A stretch of 16,724 bases of DNA. Origin: Deltaproteobacteria bacterium (GTDB lineage Bacteria > Desulfobacterota > DSM-4660 > Desulfatiglandales > HGW-15). The DNA lies in NCBI GenBank assembly GCA_016926135.1, contig JAFGPH010000315.1, forward strand, positions 1-16,724, read 5' to 3'. A program made the position numbers and the translations under genes. A model generated the notes under the pieces. It saw only the letters and a list, made by a program, of their open reading frames with translations, had not been told where the DNA came from and did no database searches. This document shows, piece after piece, positions 1-6,183 of this stretch. How positions within the stretch are numbered: the stretch's first letter is position 1; each line of letters starts with the position of its first letter.

Positions 1-110
1 AAATCCTCCAGCAGGTCCCTGTTCCTGATCATCACCTGAAACTACCCCAAAGGAGTTCTCACGTTAACCGGCTTCCGGTTCCTGGGCAAGCCTTCTGAAA
101 CGGCCGCTAT

Positions 111-139
111 AGATTAATCTTATCTATTTGATCTGTCAA
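111..139 (-). promoter_or_regulatory. Possible leftward promoter with a palindrome at the -10 region
   Basis: On the minus strand there is a consensus -35 TTGACA (134-139), a 17-base AT-rich spacer, and a weak -10 TAATCT (111-116). The -10 overlaps the perfect 10-base palindrome AGATTAATCT (111-120), which could be an operator. It points to the left edge. There, an ATG at 30-32 opens a frame that runs off the window after only ten codons, so no gene can be named. A 6-bp hairpin (AACCGG, loop CTT, CCGGTT; 66-80) lies in the putative leader. The -10 matches the consensus poorly. Confidence 0.3.
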
Positions 140-363
140 GGAATATTGATCTTCCTCTGCAGAGCCCTCGGCCCGATGCCGAGGATCCTGGCGGCCCGTG
201 TGCGGTTCCCGCCCACGGAGGCCAGAACGCGGCAGATATGACGGTTCTCCACTTCCTCAAGAAGGAGTTCTTCCTCGGAACCGGCCTCGGGAGGATGTGC
301 ACGGGACGCGATCTCCCCTGACAGGAAAGAGAGGCTGAGTTCCTTTCCCTGTTCAGCGATCAC
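136..363 (-). pseudogene. Fragment of a sigma-54-activator-type regulator (Fis-like HTH domain only)
   Basis: The 75-residue frame matches the C-terminal Fis-type helix-turn-helix of NtrC-family response regulators. An acidic helix (SEEELLLEEVENRHICRVLA, about 28-47) is followed by GGNRTRAARILGIGPRALQRKI, about 51-72, which is the usual position of the DNA-binding HTH. Family members have a AAA+ ATPase domain, and usually a receiver domain, ahead of this. Here the frame is closed by a stop at 379-381, and no Walker or GAFTGA sequence is visible upstream. The only start is a GTG at 361-363 with no spaced ribosome binding site. I read it as the remnant of a decayed regulator. A stand-alone Fis-like DNA-binding protein is possible but less likely. 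Confidence 0.5.
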
Positions 364-547
364 CTTCCGTATGAAGGGCTATTTGAAAGGAGTTCTGAAG
401 TGGGAGGGTAACCGGAGGAATAATGTTGCCACATAGAAGACCGCCGCATTGAGACATACTGCGTTGCAGCCTTTTGCGGATTGGAGGATTCAAGGGACTA
501 CCGGGGTCGATGTTATGTTCGCAAGGGTGACGGGCGCATATAGGGGC

Positions 548-991
548 CTATCCCCTTCCTCTCATCTTCTCGTGTTCCTGTTTGATGCAGCGGTTCATGA
601 CCACGGCAATCCCGGCTTCTCTCGCCTTGCGGGCCGCCTCGTTGTGGACGACCCCCAGTTGCATCCAGACGACCTTCGCCCCGATCTCGATGGCCTGATC
701 CACTACAGGGGGAACGCGCGCAGGGTTGAGGAACAGGTCCACCACCTCCACTTCGAAGGGGATCTCCTTCAAAGACCTATAACACGTCCTGCCCAGGATC
801 TCCTTCTGACCGGGATTGACCGGGATCACCTCGTATCCGTGTTGCAGGAGGTATCCGGCCACCCTGTGGCTGTCCCTTTTCTCTTTGGGGGAGAGCCCCA
901 CCACGGCGATTTTCTTGAAACTCCGGAGAATGCGGACGATCTCTTCCGGCGGGGGCACAAGGTCGGGAAGCTCGCAGCGGATCTCGTTCAT
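548..991 (-). CDS. CoA-binding domain protein (YccU-like, Rossmann fold)
   Basis: A 147-residue protein that is a single CoA_binding_2 domain. It has an N-terminal helix, then KKIAVVGLSPKEKRDSHRVA (about 26-45) with the glycine-containing first strand-loop, then EVIPVNPG (about 54-61), a central LFLNPARVPPVVDQAIEIGA segment, and a C-terminal VVMNRCIKQEH. This is the compact family typified by YccU and related to the nucleotide-binding part of succinyl-CoA synthetases. Ligand binding is known for the fold, but the cellular role is not defined. It is the last gene of the purM-tatA group. Its ATG (989-991) overlaps the tatA stop by one base (TGATG), which suggests translational coupling. A GTG one codon upstream (992-994) is the alternative start. 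Neither has a strong Shine-Dalgarno sequence. Confidence 0.85.
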   Translation of the reverse strand: MNEIRCELPDLVPPPEEIVRILRSFKKIAVVGLSPKEKRDSHRVAGYLLQHGYEVIPVNPGQKEILGRTCYRSLKEIPFEVEVVDLFLNPARVPPVVDQAIEIGAKVVWMQLGVVHNEAARKAREAGIAVVMNRCIKQEHEKMRGRG

Positions 992-1335
992 CACTTGACG
1001 ATGTCTTTTACCTTGTTCACCTTATTCTTCAGATCCAGGGCCTTTTTGACACCAGGAACCTGCTCCAGGGCCTTTTGCGCGAGCTTGTTCTGAAAATTTC
1101 CCCCGTCCCCCTTTTCCGGCCCCCCCCCTTCACCCCCCTTTGCCAAAGGGGGGACGGGGGGGATTTCCCCCTCCTTGGGCTTCTCCCTTTTGCCGACGAG
1201 GTCCTTTTTCACCTGCCGGAATTCCCGAATTGCGCCCCCGAGGCCCTTGCCGATCTCGGGAAGCCGCTTGGCCCCGAAAATCAGGAAAACAATGACCCCG
1301 ATCACAATCAGCTCTGACGTGCCCAACCCGAACAT
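991..1335 (-). CDS. tatA: Sec-independent protein translocase subunit TatA (TatA/E type)
   Basis: A 114-residue protein with the TatA layout: a short periplasmic start, one transmembrane helix (about 7-22, [16 protein letters not shown]), the [14 protein letters not shown] hinge (20-33), an amphipathic helix ending near KKDL (43-46), and a charged C-terminal tail. TatA oligomers form the size-adjustable pore that exports folded proteins with twin-arginine signals. I chose the ATG at 1333-1335 because the family always begins a few residues before the membrane helix and because GGGAG lies 7 bases upstream. The open frame extends further upstream, but that part is a 7-base repeat tract. Residues about 57-81 ([11 protein letters not shown] and flanks) are encoded by a nested DNA palindrome and look like an insertion in the variable tail. 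No tatB or tatC is in the window. Confidence 0.9.
   Translation of the reverse strand: MFGLGTSELIVIGVIVFLIFGAKRLPEIGKGLGGAIREFRQVKKDLVGKREKPKEGEIPPVPPLAKGGEGGGPEKGDGGNFQNKLAQKALEQVPGVKKALDLKNKVNKVKDIVK
1094..1166. repeat. Nested palindromic element inside tatA
   Basis: The core is a 9-bp perfect stem: CCCCCCTTT at 1133-1141, loop GCC, AAAGGGGGG at 1145-1153. Around it, AAATTTCCCCCGTCCCCC (1094-1111) is complementary to GGGGGACGGGGGGGATTT (1149-1166) except at two bases, so the outer arm partly overlaps the core. The whole is read in frame as tatA residues about 57-81, rich in Pro, Gly and Lys. From memory, peptides of the type PPLxKGGxGG recur in unrelated proteins of Desulfobacterota and some other phyla. 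This fits a dispersed palindromic element that can insert in coding sequence, as Rickettsia palindromic elements do. Confidence 0.65.
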
Positions 1336-1347
1336 CAGGATCTCCCG

Positions 1348-1374
1348 TGAGAGTGGCGAGTGATGGGTGACGGA
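1348..1374. repeat. Degenerate 7-base tandem repeat upstream of tatA
   Basis: On the minus strand the purM-tatA spacer reads TCCGTCA, CCCATCA, CTCGCCA and a 6-base CTCTCA in direct succession, roughly CYCRTCA. The tract ends about 12 bases before the tatA start, just before its Shine-Dalgarno sequence. Similar heptad tracts are familiar between genes in several bacterial groups (cyanobacterial STRR sequences are the described example). The copies are imperfect, so this is an old or weak repeat. Confidence 0.45.
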
Positions 1375-1390
1375 TACCGCTTCAGATCCT

Positions 1391-2443
1391 TCACGCAAAC
1401 TGAATGGGTTCTTCCTTGTCCTTCCTGGCCTCGACGGAGCCGATGTGATAGGCCTTCTCATCCATGCCCCTCAACCGGGAGAGGGCGTCGCTGGTGTGTT
1501 CTTCACTCACCACCATGACCAGGCCGAGGCCGTTGTTAAAGGTCCTCATCATCTCTCTCGGTGTGAGTTTCCCCTGCTGCTGAAGGAACTGGAAGATGGG
1601 GGGAGGTGTCCATCCGGAGGTGTGGATGATGGCCTTGCATTGTCCGGGAAGGATGCGGGGGAGGTTGTCAACGAGTCCTCCGCCGGTGATGTGGGCGATC
1701 CCGGTGACGCGAAAATCTCGCCGCATGTTCCTTATGGTCCTGGAGTAGATCCGGGTGGGCTCGAGGAGCTCTTCTCCAAGGGTGCGGCCGAATTCCTCCA
1801 CGTGATCACGAACCGACATCTTGAGTTTCTCGAAGAAGATGTTCCTCACCAGGGAGTAACCGTTGCTGTGCAGCCCGCTCGACGCAATACCAATGAGCTG
1901 ATGCCCCACGGCGATTTCCGATCCCTCCAGAAGCTGGTCGCTGTCGGCAACGCCGACCACGAATCCAGCCAGGTCGTATTCCCCATCTGCATAGAAACCG
2001 GGCATTTCGGCGGTTTCTCCGCCGATAAGCGAGCATTCGGCCTCCTTGCAGCCCGCCGCTATGCCCCTGACAATCTCTACGGCCTTTTCCTGGTCCAGTT
2101 TCGCCATGGCGATGTAGTCGAGCATGAAAAGAGGGGTCGCCCCCTGGACCATGATATCGTTCACGCACATGGCCACAAGGTCAATCCCAACCGTATCGTG
2201 CTTGTCCAGCATGAAGGCGATCTTGAGTTTTGTGCCCACCCCGTCCGTGGAGGCCACCAGCAGGGGGTTGCGGAGATCCTGGGTATGGAGGGAGCAAATG
2301 CCTGCGAATCCGCCGATATCGGTTTTGACCCCCGGCCTGAAGGTCTCTGCCACAATGGGCTTGATCCGTTTGACGAATCGGTTACCTGCGTCGATGTCAA
2401 CGCCTGTTTCGGCGTACCTGTCCCGTTTCTTCTTCTCTGCCAT
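1391..2443 (-). CDS. purM: Phosphoribosylformylglycinamidine cyclo-ligase (AIR synthetase)
   Basis: A 350-residue protein, close to the usual 345 of PurM. It makes aminoimidazole ribotide from formylglycinamidine ribotide with ATP, step five of purine synthesis, in the cytosol. Family signatures are present in order: the N-terminal [12 protein letters not shown] (about 10-21), the ATP/Mg loop [10 protein letters not shown] (65-74), [12 protein letters not shown] (86-97), [44 protein letters not shown] and [12 protein letters not shown] chose the ATG at 2441-2443, which has AGAGGT about 10 bases upstream. The GTG four codons earlier overlaps that Shine-Dalgarno sequence and is unlikely. A sigma-70 promoter lies just upstream, and tatA follows after 55 bases on the same strand. 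Confidence 0.96.
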   Translation of the reverse strand: MAEKKKRDRYAETGVDIDAGNRFVKRIKPIVAETFRPGVKTDIGGFAGICSLHTQDLRNPLLVASTDGVGTKLKIAFMLDKHDTVGIDLVAMCVNDIMVQGATPLFMLDYIAMAKLDQEKAVEIVRGIAAGCKEAECSLIGGETAEMPGFYADGEYDLAGFVVGVADSDQLLEGSEIAVGHQLIGIASSGLHSNGYSLVRNIFFEKLKMSVRDHVEEFGRTLGEELLEPTRIYSRTIRNMRRDFRVTGIAHITGGGLVDNLPRILPGQCKAIIHTSGWTPPPIFQFLQQQGKLTPREMMRTFNNGLGLVMVVSEEHTSDALSRLRGMDEKAYHIGSVEARKDKEEPIQFA

Positions 2444-2500
2444 AAGCCAAAGCACCTCTTCGTAAGGATCCCCCTAAACCGTGAGACCCACTGGGATGAT

Positions 2501-2530
2501 CATATATCCTCCATCTCATCAGCATGTCAA
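2501..2530 (-). promoter_or_regulatory. Sigma-70-type promoter for purM-tatA-CoA-binding gene group
   Basis: On the minus strand a perfect -35 TTGACA (2525-2530) is followed after 18 bases by TATATG (2501-2506). This predicts transcription from about 2494 and a leader of about 50 bases before the purM ATG. The site lies in the 111-base gap between the hydrolase stop (2555) and purM, which is wide for this compact strand. I saw no purine riboswitch or clear PurR-like palindrome in the leader. Confidence 0.55.
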
Positions 2531-2554
2531 ACCTTTTTCAGGGAACCATTGCGC

Positions 2555-3490
2555 TCAGTCGTTCCCCATCTCCACCCGCAACCCATCATGGGCTACCGTG
2601 ACCCTGGAGGGAAGACGGTAATCGTCTGCAACCCGATTCACGACTTCCTGCCACTGAGAGTGGTGCAGCGGAACCGGGTAAGGCTCTCCGCCTGGAGGGG
2701 GCCTCAGGGGGCGCATGGGCCTTGCCTTCTTCATCATGGCGTTGGCAGGGTCGCCGGGAACGAAATCCCCGTCGCCTATGTGGACCAGGAATGTCTCCCT
2801 CTGCGGCGCAAAGAGCCTGATGAAGTCCAGGGCCCGCTGGAAGCTCATGTGATTGGGCCGGTTTTCGGCAGGCTCGTTCAACCAGTAAGACTGAATGATC
2901 AGGTAGTGGGGGGACCGGAGCACCTCGGGAAATTCAGGAAGCTCCACGAAGTCGGAGGTATACACCAGACGTTCCTCCTGCCCCTTGCTGTTTGCGAACC
3001 GGATGAGGTACCCCACCGAACCTGCGGCGAAGGAGCCGTGGTTTGTCTTGAAGGGAACGAACTCCATGTCTCCGAGGACATAGGCTTTTCCCGGTTTCAC
3101 TTCCTGTACACACAGCACGCCCGTCTCCTCCAGATAACCGAACCGGGGACCGACGGTCTGCCAGGTCCCGGATGTGACGAACAGGGGGATGGGTTGAAAC
3201 TCTCCCCTGATGCGGGTTCGCTTGTAGGCAGAGAGGTCGTCAAGGCCCAGGTAGTGGTCTCCGTGCTCATGGGTGAGAAGCACCCCGTCGATCCTCTCCA
3301 CAGGGTGCCTGGAAAGCTGTGCGGCGATATCGGGCCCGCAATCGATAAGGAGGTTTTTCCTCCCGGAGAGGAGGAGTGCGGTGCGGAGCCTCCTTTCCTG
3401 CCTCAGCCGCATCTCGACACAAATCCGGCAAGTGCAGTTCAGCTCCGGCAGGCCCCAGGCCCCGCCTGTTCCCAGGAAAACGAGATCCAT
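2555..3490 (-). CDS. MBL-fold metallohydrolase, PhnP-like
   Basis: A 311-residue metallo-beta-lactamase-fold protein. It starts MDLVFLGTGGAWG and then has PELNCTCRIC with Cys at about 19, 21 and 24, the extra zinc-knuckle cysteines seen in PhnP-type phosphodiesterases. The metal motif THEHGDH gives His74, His76, Asp78 and His79. Later ligand candidates are His151 (TNHGSF), Asp180 (YTSDF), His214 (NHMSF) and His237 (HIGDGD). PhnP hydrolyses cyclic ribose phosphates in phosphonate breakdown, but no phn genes are near, so the substrate is unknown. I chose the ATG at 3488-3490 because it begins the first beta strand. It follows the stop of the small membrane protein by five bases but lacks a good Shine-Dalgarno sequence, so translation is probably coupled. 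The last His-x-Gly-Asp differs from the common HxxH. Confidence 0.85.
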   Translation of the reverse strand: MDLVFLGTGGAWGLPELNCTCRICVEMRLRQERRLRTALLLSGRKNLLIDCGPDIAAQLSRHPVERIDGVLLTHEHGDHYLGLDDLSAYKRTRIRGEFQPIPLFVTSGTWQTVGPRFGYLEETGVLCVQEVKPGKAYVLGDMEFVPFKTNHGSFAAGSVGYLIRFANSKGQEERLVYTSDFVELPEFPEVLRSPHYLIIQSYWLNEPAENRPNHMSFQRALDFIRLFAPQRETFLVHIGDGDFVPGDPANAMMKKARPMRPLRPPPGGEPYPVPLHHSQWQEVVNRVADDYRLPSRVTVAHDGLRVEMGND

Positions 3491-3495
3491 GCGGG

Positions 3496-3774
3496 TCAGG
3501 TGACAATCAGTTTCAGGCCGCCGAAGGCAAGGGCGCACATGGCTGCCAGACGCAGGACGGCCTGGATCATGTAATTGACCTCCGGTGCCAGGAAAGTGAG
3601 AAAATGGGTGTAGTCCGAAGCGATGAGCAGAAGCGCGTTAATGATGATCAATTTGATGACCATCTCAATGGTGCCCCCCTTGAATTTCCTTCTGGCCCGA
3701 TCGAAGATGTACACAATGATGATGTAGATGACCAACATGAAAAGGCGAACCATGGTTTCCGGGTTGAGATCCAT
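3496..3774 (-). CDS. Small membrane protein of unknown function (three predicted TM helices)
   Basis: A 92-residue protein I do not recognise. Hydrophobic stretches at about 8-24 (MVRLFMLVIYIIIVYIF), 37-54 (EMVIKLIIINALLLIASD) and 72-90 (AVLRLAAMCALAFGGLKLI) suggest three inner-membrane helices, with a basic loop RARRKFKGG after the first. It has no cysteines apart from one in the last helix and no catalytic motif. The start is well supported: a full AAGGAGG lies five bases before the ATG at 3772-3774. It sits 58 bases after the DUF4388 gene and 5 bases before the hydrolase, so the three are probably co-transcribed. A link between them is inference from spacing only. Confidence 0.75.
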   Translation of the reverse strand: MDLNPETMVRLFMLVIYIIIVYIFDRARRKFKGGTIEMVIKLIIINALLLIASDYTHFLTFLAPEVNYMIQAVLRLAAMCALAFGGLKLIVT

Positions 3775-3832
3775 AAGGCCCTCCTTGAGACAGGCTATTG
3801 TGTGATCTGCAATCCTGCCGTATGCCGTTGCG

Positions 3833-5005
3833 TCAGGATTTCAGTTGGCGCGAGTAATCCTTCAAATTGCCCTTCACGTAGTTCATGACCTCGGTATCCT
3901 GACGGTATTTCTCCACGTAGTCGAGGATACTCATCATTTCATTGAGGGTCCGCTCGGCAAGGCCGACCCCCAGGATCTTCTTCATCCTCATGATGAGCAG
4001 GAACACCAGTTTGTTGAAGGAGGCCAGAAGGACCAGTCTGCCCTCTGCCGCCTTGCTCTGGCTGGCAAAACGGCGGAGGATTTCCTTCACGGTGGGGTCC
4101 TGATTCTCCGTGGACAGAATCAGATCGTGAAAGAGTTCTTTGCTCTGACCGGTCAATTCATCCCTGCACTTCACGAAGATGTTGTCGAACTCCTTCCCTA
4201 CCTCCTTTCGATAGCCCTTCTCGATGATGCCCAGGAGGTCCAGATAGAGGTGGATGATCTCGGGGTAATCAGTGCCCTCATCCCTGCCCGTTCCCTTCCG
4301 CTTCACCACCTTGATCAGCCCGAAACAGGTCAGGAGATAGAGATTCTTGTAAACGACCAACTGATCGAGGCCACTGGCGCCGAGGATCTCTTTCACGGTT
4401 CTTCGTCCGTCGACCAGGGCGAGGACCTTCTGTTCGGAGGGACTGAGGGGGAGACCCGATTTGAGGGATTCGGCTTCCGGAGAGAGGGCGAGGACGGCTT
4501 CATCCCCGGGGATCCGGTTTCTCAGGTGTTCCAGGCCCTCAATACCCCGGAGGGTATCGAGGAGAAGCTGGAGGATGTTGTAGTCGATAAAATTGACGGG
4601 AAGGAGGTTCAACTCCGTCTTGCTGAACCCGACCTCGGCGTTTTCCATCTCGAAAGCTACGGATAGGATGGATTTGACCTTCAACTCCAGAAACTTGGTC
4701 CACACCGCGCCGGAGATGATCTTCCTTTCGATCAGGGTTTTGCCCAGGGATTGCGGGTCTCTTTCCTTGATCCGCTTCAGGTCGTCCAGTTCGCGTTGGT
4801 CCAGCCCTTTCTTCGCAGCGATCTCTCTGAGGAGAAGGCTGTCCTTGTCGATCCCGTCGGCATAAACCACATGCCCCCTCCGGAGGTAGATCCTGACGGC
4901 CCTCCGATTGTCCTTGACGGTCACCACCCCCGTCATATCGTCGTGGTGCAGTTTAAGGAGCAGATTTGCTAGAAAAAGCTCTTTTGAGTCCTTGCTCGGT
5001 TCCAT
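3833..5005 (-). CDS. DUF4388 domain protein
   Basis: A 390-residue soluble protein. The N-terminal part (about 1-150) fits DUF4388: LANLLLKLHHDDMTGVVTV, then RRAVRIYLRRGHVVYADG, the usual 'GxLxv ... ixfxxGxivxa' pattern, then a long helical region. A second segment (about 195-250, LSPSEQKVLALVDGRRTV to LTCFGLIKVV) resembles a winged-helix-like module common in these proteins. The rest is helical and charged. DUF4388 proteins occur in Desulfobacterota and Myxococcota, often with signalling domains, but no activity is established. I chose the ATG at 5003-5005. A GTG at 5054-5056 would add 17 residues encoded within the inverted repeat arm at 5037-5052, which looks like repeat DNA rather than protein. 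Neither start has a strong Shine-Dalgarno sequence, so the start is uncertain. Confidence 0.75.
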   Translation of the reverse strand: MEPSKDSKELFLANLLLKLHHDDMTGVVTVKDNRRAVRIYLRRGHVVYADGIDKDSLLLREIAAKKGLDQRELDDLKRIKERDPQSLGKTLIERKIISGAVWTKFLELKVKSILSVAFEMENAEVGFSKTELNLLPVNFIDYNILQLLLDTLRGIEGLEHLRNRIPGDEAVLALSPEAESLKSGLPLSPSEQKVLALVDGRRTVKEILGASGLDQLVVYKNLYLLTCFGLIKVVKRKGTGRDEGTDYPEIIHLYLDLLGIIEKGYRKEVGKEFDNIFVKCRDELTGQSKELFHDLILSTENQDPTVKEILRRFASQSKAAEGRLVLLASFNKLVFLLIMRMKKILGVGLAERTLNEMMSILDYVEKYRQDTEVMNYVKGNLKDYSRQLKS

Positions 5006-5036
5006 GGGAATCAGAGGTTCGATCCAAAAGAATCTG

Positions 5037-5120
5037 GTGTGGTGTCTCAACGGCACCTTTCCAACGCCATCCTGTTCTCAGGGCCGTCGAGGGGTGGTCT
5101 CTAACGTTGAGACACCACAC
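5037..5120. repeat. Perfect 16-bp inverted repeat in the DUF4388/rhomboid spacer
   Basis: GTGTGGTGTCTCAACG (5037-5052) and its exact reverse complement (5105-5120) enclose 52 bases. The enclosed part ends with a second partial copy, GGTGGTCTCTAACG (about 5093-5106), which can form a competing smaller hairpin with GAGACACC. On the minus strand the loop translates as HPSTALRTG, a string I recall as a frequent by-product of dispersed repeats in Desulfobacterota assemblies. It lies downstream of the rhomboid gene and immediately upstream of, or in, the start of the DUF4388 gene. It could act as a terminator or leader structure. No clean T-tract follows. Confidence 0.7.
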
Positions 5121-5163
5121 TGGCCTGGCGATTTGCATCAAAGGTGTCGATCTCATTGAGATT

Positions 5164-5207
5164 GCTTGTTTACCAGGAAACCGGCGGGTTTACAAGCCCA
5201 AAATGGG
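5164..5207. terminator. Hairpin cluster just after the rhomboid stop codon
   Basis: Three structures abut the rhomboid stop (5212). CCCA-AAA-TGGG lies at 5197-5207. AAACC-GGCG-GGTTT lies at 5178-5191. An imperfect outer pair joins GCTTGTTTACC (5164-5174) with GGTTTACAAGC (5187-5197). On the minus strand this is the 3' end of the rhomboid transcript, so a termination or end-protecting role is plausible. There is no run of T afterwards, so it is not a textbook intrinsic terminator. Confidence 0.35.
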
Positions 5208-5211
5208 TTGC

Positions 5212-6183
5212 TCAATCTTCGATCAGGACCCGCAGGTACAGGTCGCCTCTCCCTCCCCCGTCCACCGATTTTCCCAACCCGGCCAGGCGGAGCAGGGTCC
5301 CCGGGGCGACACCCGGGGGCACGGTGACGCGGATGAGCCTGCGCTGGAGGGCCCATGGGACCGTGACCAGTTTTCGGGTCCCCCTTTTTGCTTCCAACGC
5401 AGAGATGGTGATCTGCCCGTAGAGATTCGCATTCTCAGTCGGTCCGCTGGATCGCACCACGTGGAGTCGAGGGCTTCTTCCCTTGAGGGTCGTATGACGG
5501 ATGGGGCGGCTCACACCTGTCTCGGGTATTCTGGAGAAGAGTTTCAGGAGCAGGATTCCAAAAAGAAAGCCCCCGATATGGGCCCACCATGCTATTCCGG
5601 CACTCTGTCCTGAAGAGCCCAGCGCACTCATGAATTGGAGAAGAAACCACAGGCCCAGAAAGAAGAAAGCGGGGATTTCAACGAAATAGGGTATGAAAAA
5701 GATCGGGATCAAGGTGAGAATTCGAGAGCGGGGGAAGAGGATGAGGTAGGCGCCCATGACACCGGCGATTGCCCCGCTCGCACCGATGGTAGGCACTTCA
5801 GAGTACCAGTTCGTCACGAGGTGAGAAAGCCCTGAGGCCCATCCGCAAAAGAAGTAGAAGATGAGGTATCTGAGCGGGCCCAGTTTGTTTTCCACATTGT
5901 CTCCGAAAATATAGAGAGACCACATGTTTCCCAGTAAATGCCAGAAGCCCCCATGGAGGAACATGAAGGAGAAGAGGGAGAGCACCTGCTGGAGCGTGCT
6001 GAAATAGGATGATATTTCGGGGATCGAATATCGTGCGGGCACAAGACCGTATGTGAAGATGAACCTGCCCAGGTTAGGTCCGTGACCCATCTCCACAAGG
6101 TAGATGAGCACATTGGCCCCAATGATGAGATTGTTCACCACCGGGTAGTTTCGGGAAGGTGTGGTATCTCGGAGGGGGATCAT
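5212..6183 (-). CDS. Rhomboid-family intramembrane serine protease fused to a DnaJ C-terminal-like domain
   Basis: A 323-residue protein. Residues about 13-217 form a six-helix rhomboid core: HGGFWHLLGNMW gives His82 and Asn86, GASGAIAG gives the nucleophile Ser136, and WWAHIGGFLFG gives the catalytic His202. All active-site residues are present. Rhomboids cut transmembrane segments of membrane proteins inside the bilayer. After a basic linker (about 218-252), residues 254-323 match the DnaJ C-terminal substrate-binding fold: ITISALEAKRGTRKLVTVP, VTVPPGVAPGTLLRLAGLG and GGRGDLYLRVLIED. There is no J-domain. With the usual six-helix topology this domain would face the cytoplasm. The start at 6181-6183 has GAGG six bases upstream. 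The partner substrate is unknown. The function of the fusion, perhaps holding unfolded clients for cleavage, is inference. Confidence 0.9.
   Translation of the reverse strand: MIPLRDTTPSRNYPVVNNLIIGANVLIYLVEMGHGPNLGRFIFTYGLVPARYSIPEISSYFSTLQQVLSLFSFMFLHGGFWHLLGNMWSLYIFGDNVENKLGPLRYLIFYFFCGWASGLSHLVTNWYSEVPTIGASGAIAGVMGAYLILFPRSRILTLIPIFFIPYFVEIPAFFFLGLWFLLQFMSALGSSGQSAGIAWWAHIGGFLFGILLLKLFSRIPETGVSRPIRHTTLKGRSPRLHVVRSSGPTENANLYGQITISALEAKRGTRKLVTVPWALQRRLIRVTVPPGVAPGTLLRLAGLGKSVDGGGRGDLYLRVLIED

Noticed and set aside
1..32. A possible gene start (ATG at 30-32, minus strand) running off the left edge
   Set aside because: Only ten codons are visible and the ribosome binding site is weak, so no product can be supported.
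423..452. A nine-residue plus-strand frame behind a good GGAGG site
   Set aside because: No plus-strand gene follows for more than 8 kb, so a leader-peptide role makes no sense, and the match is probably chance.
540..560. A small hairpin at the stop of the CoA-binding gene
   Set aside because: The stem is only four to five pairs and no T-tract follows.
1367..3574. A 735-codon open frame on the plus strand
   Set aside because: It is exactly antisense to purM and the MBL hydrolase, which have clear family motifs. The predicted protein shows no domain and is the usual shadow of GC-rich codons.
5015..5030. A GGTTCGATCC string like a tRNA T-loop
   Set aside because: No flanking T-stem, acceptor or anticodon arm pairs with it, and it lies at the start of the DUF4388 gene.
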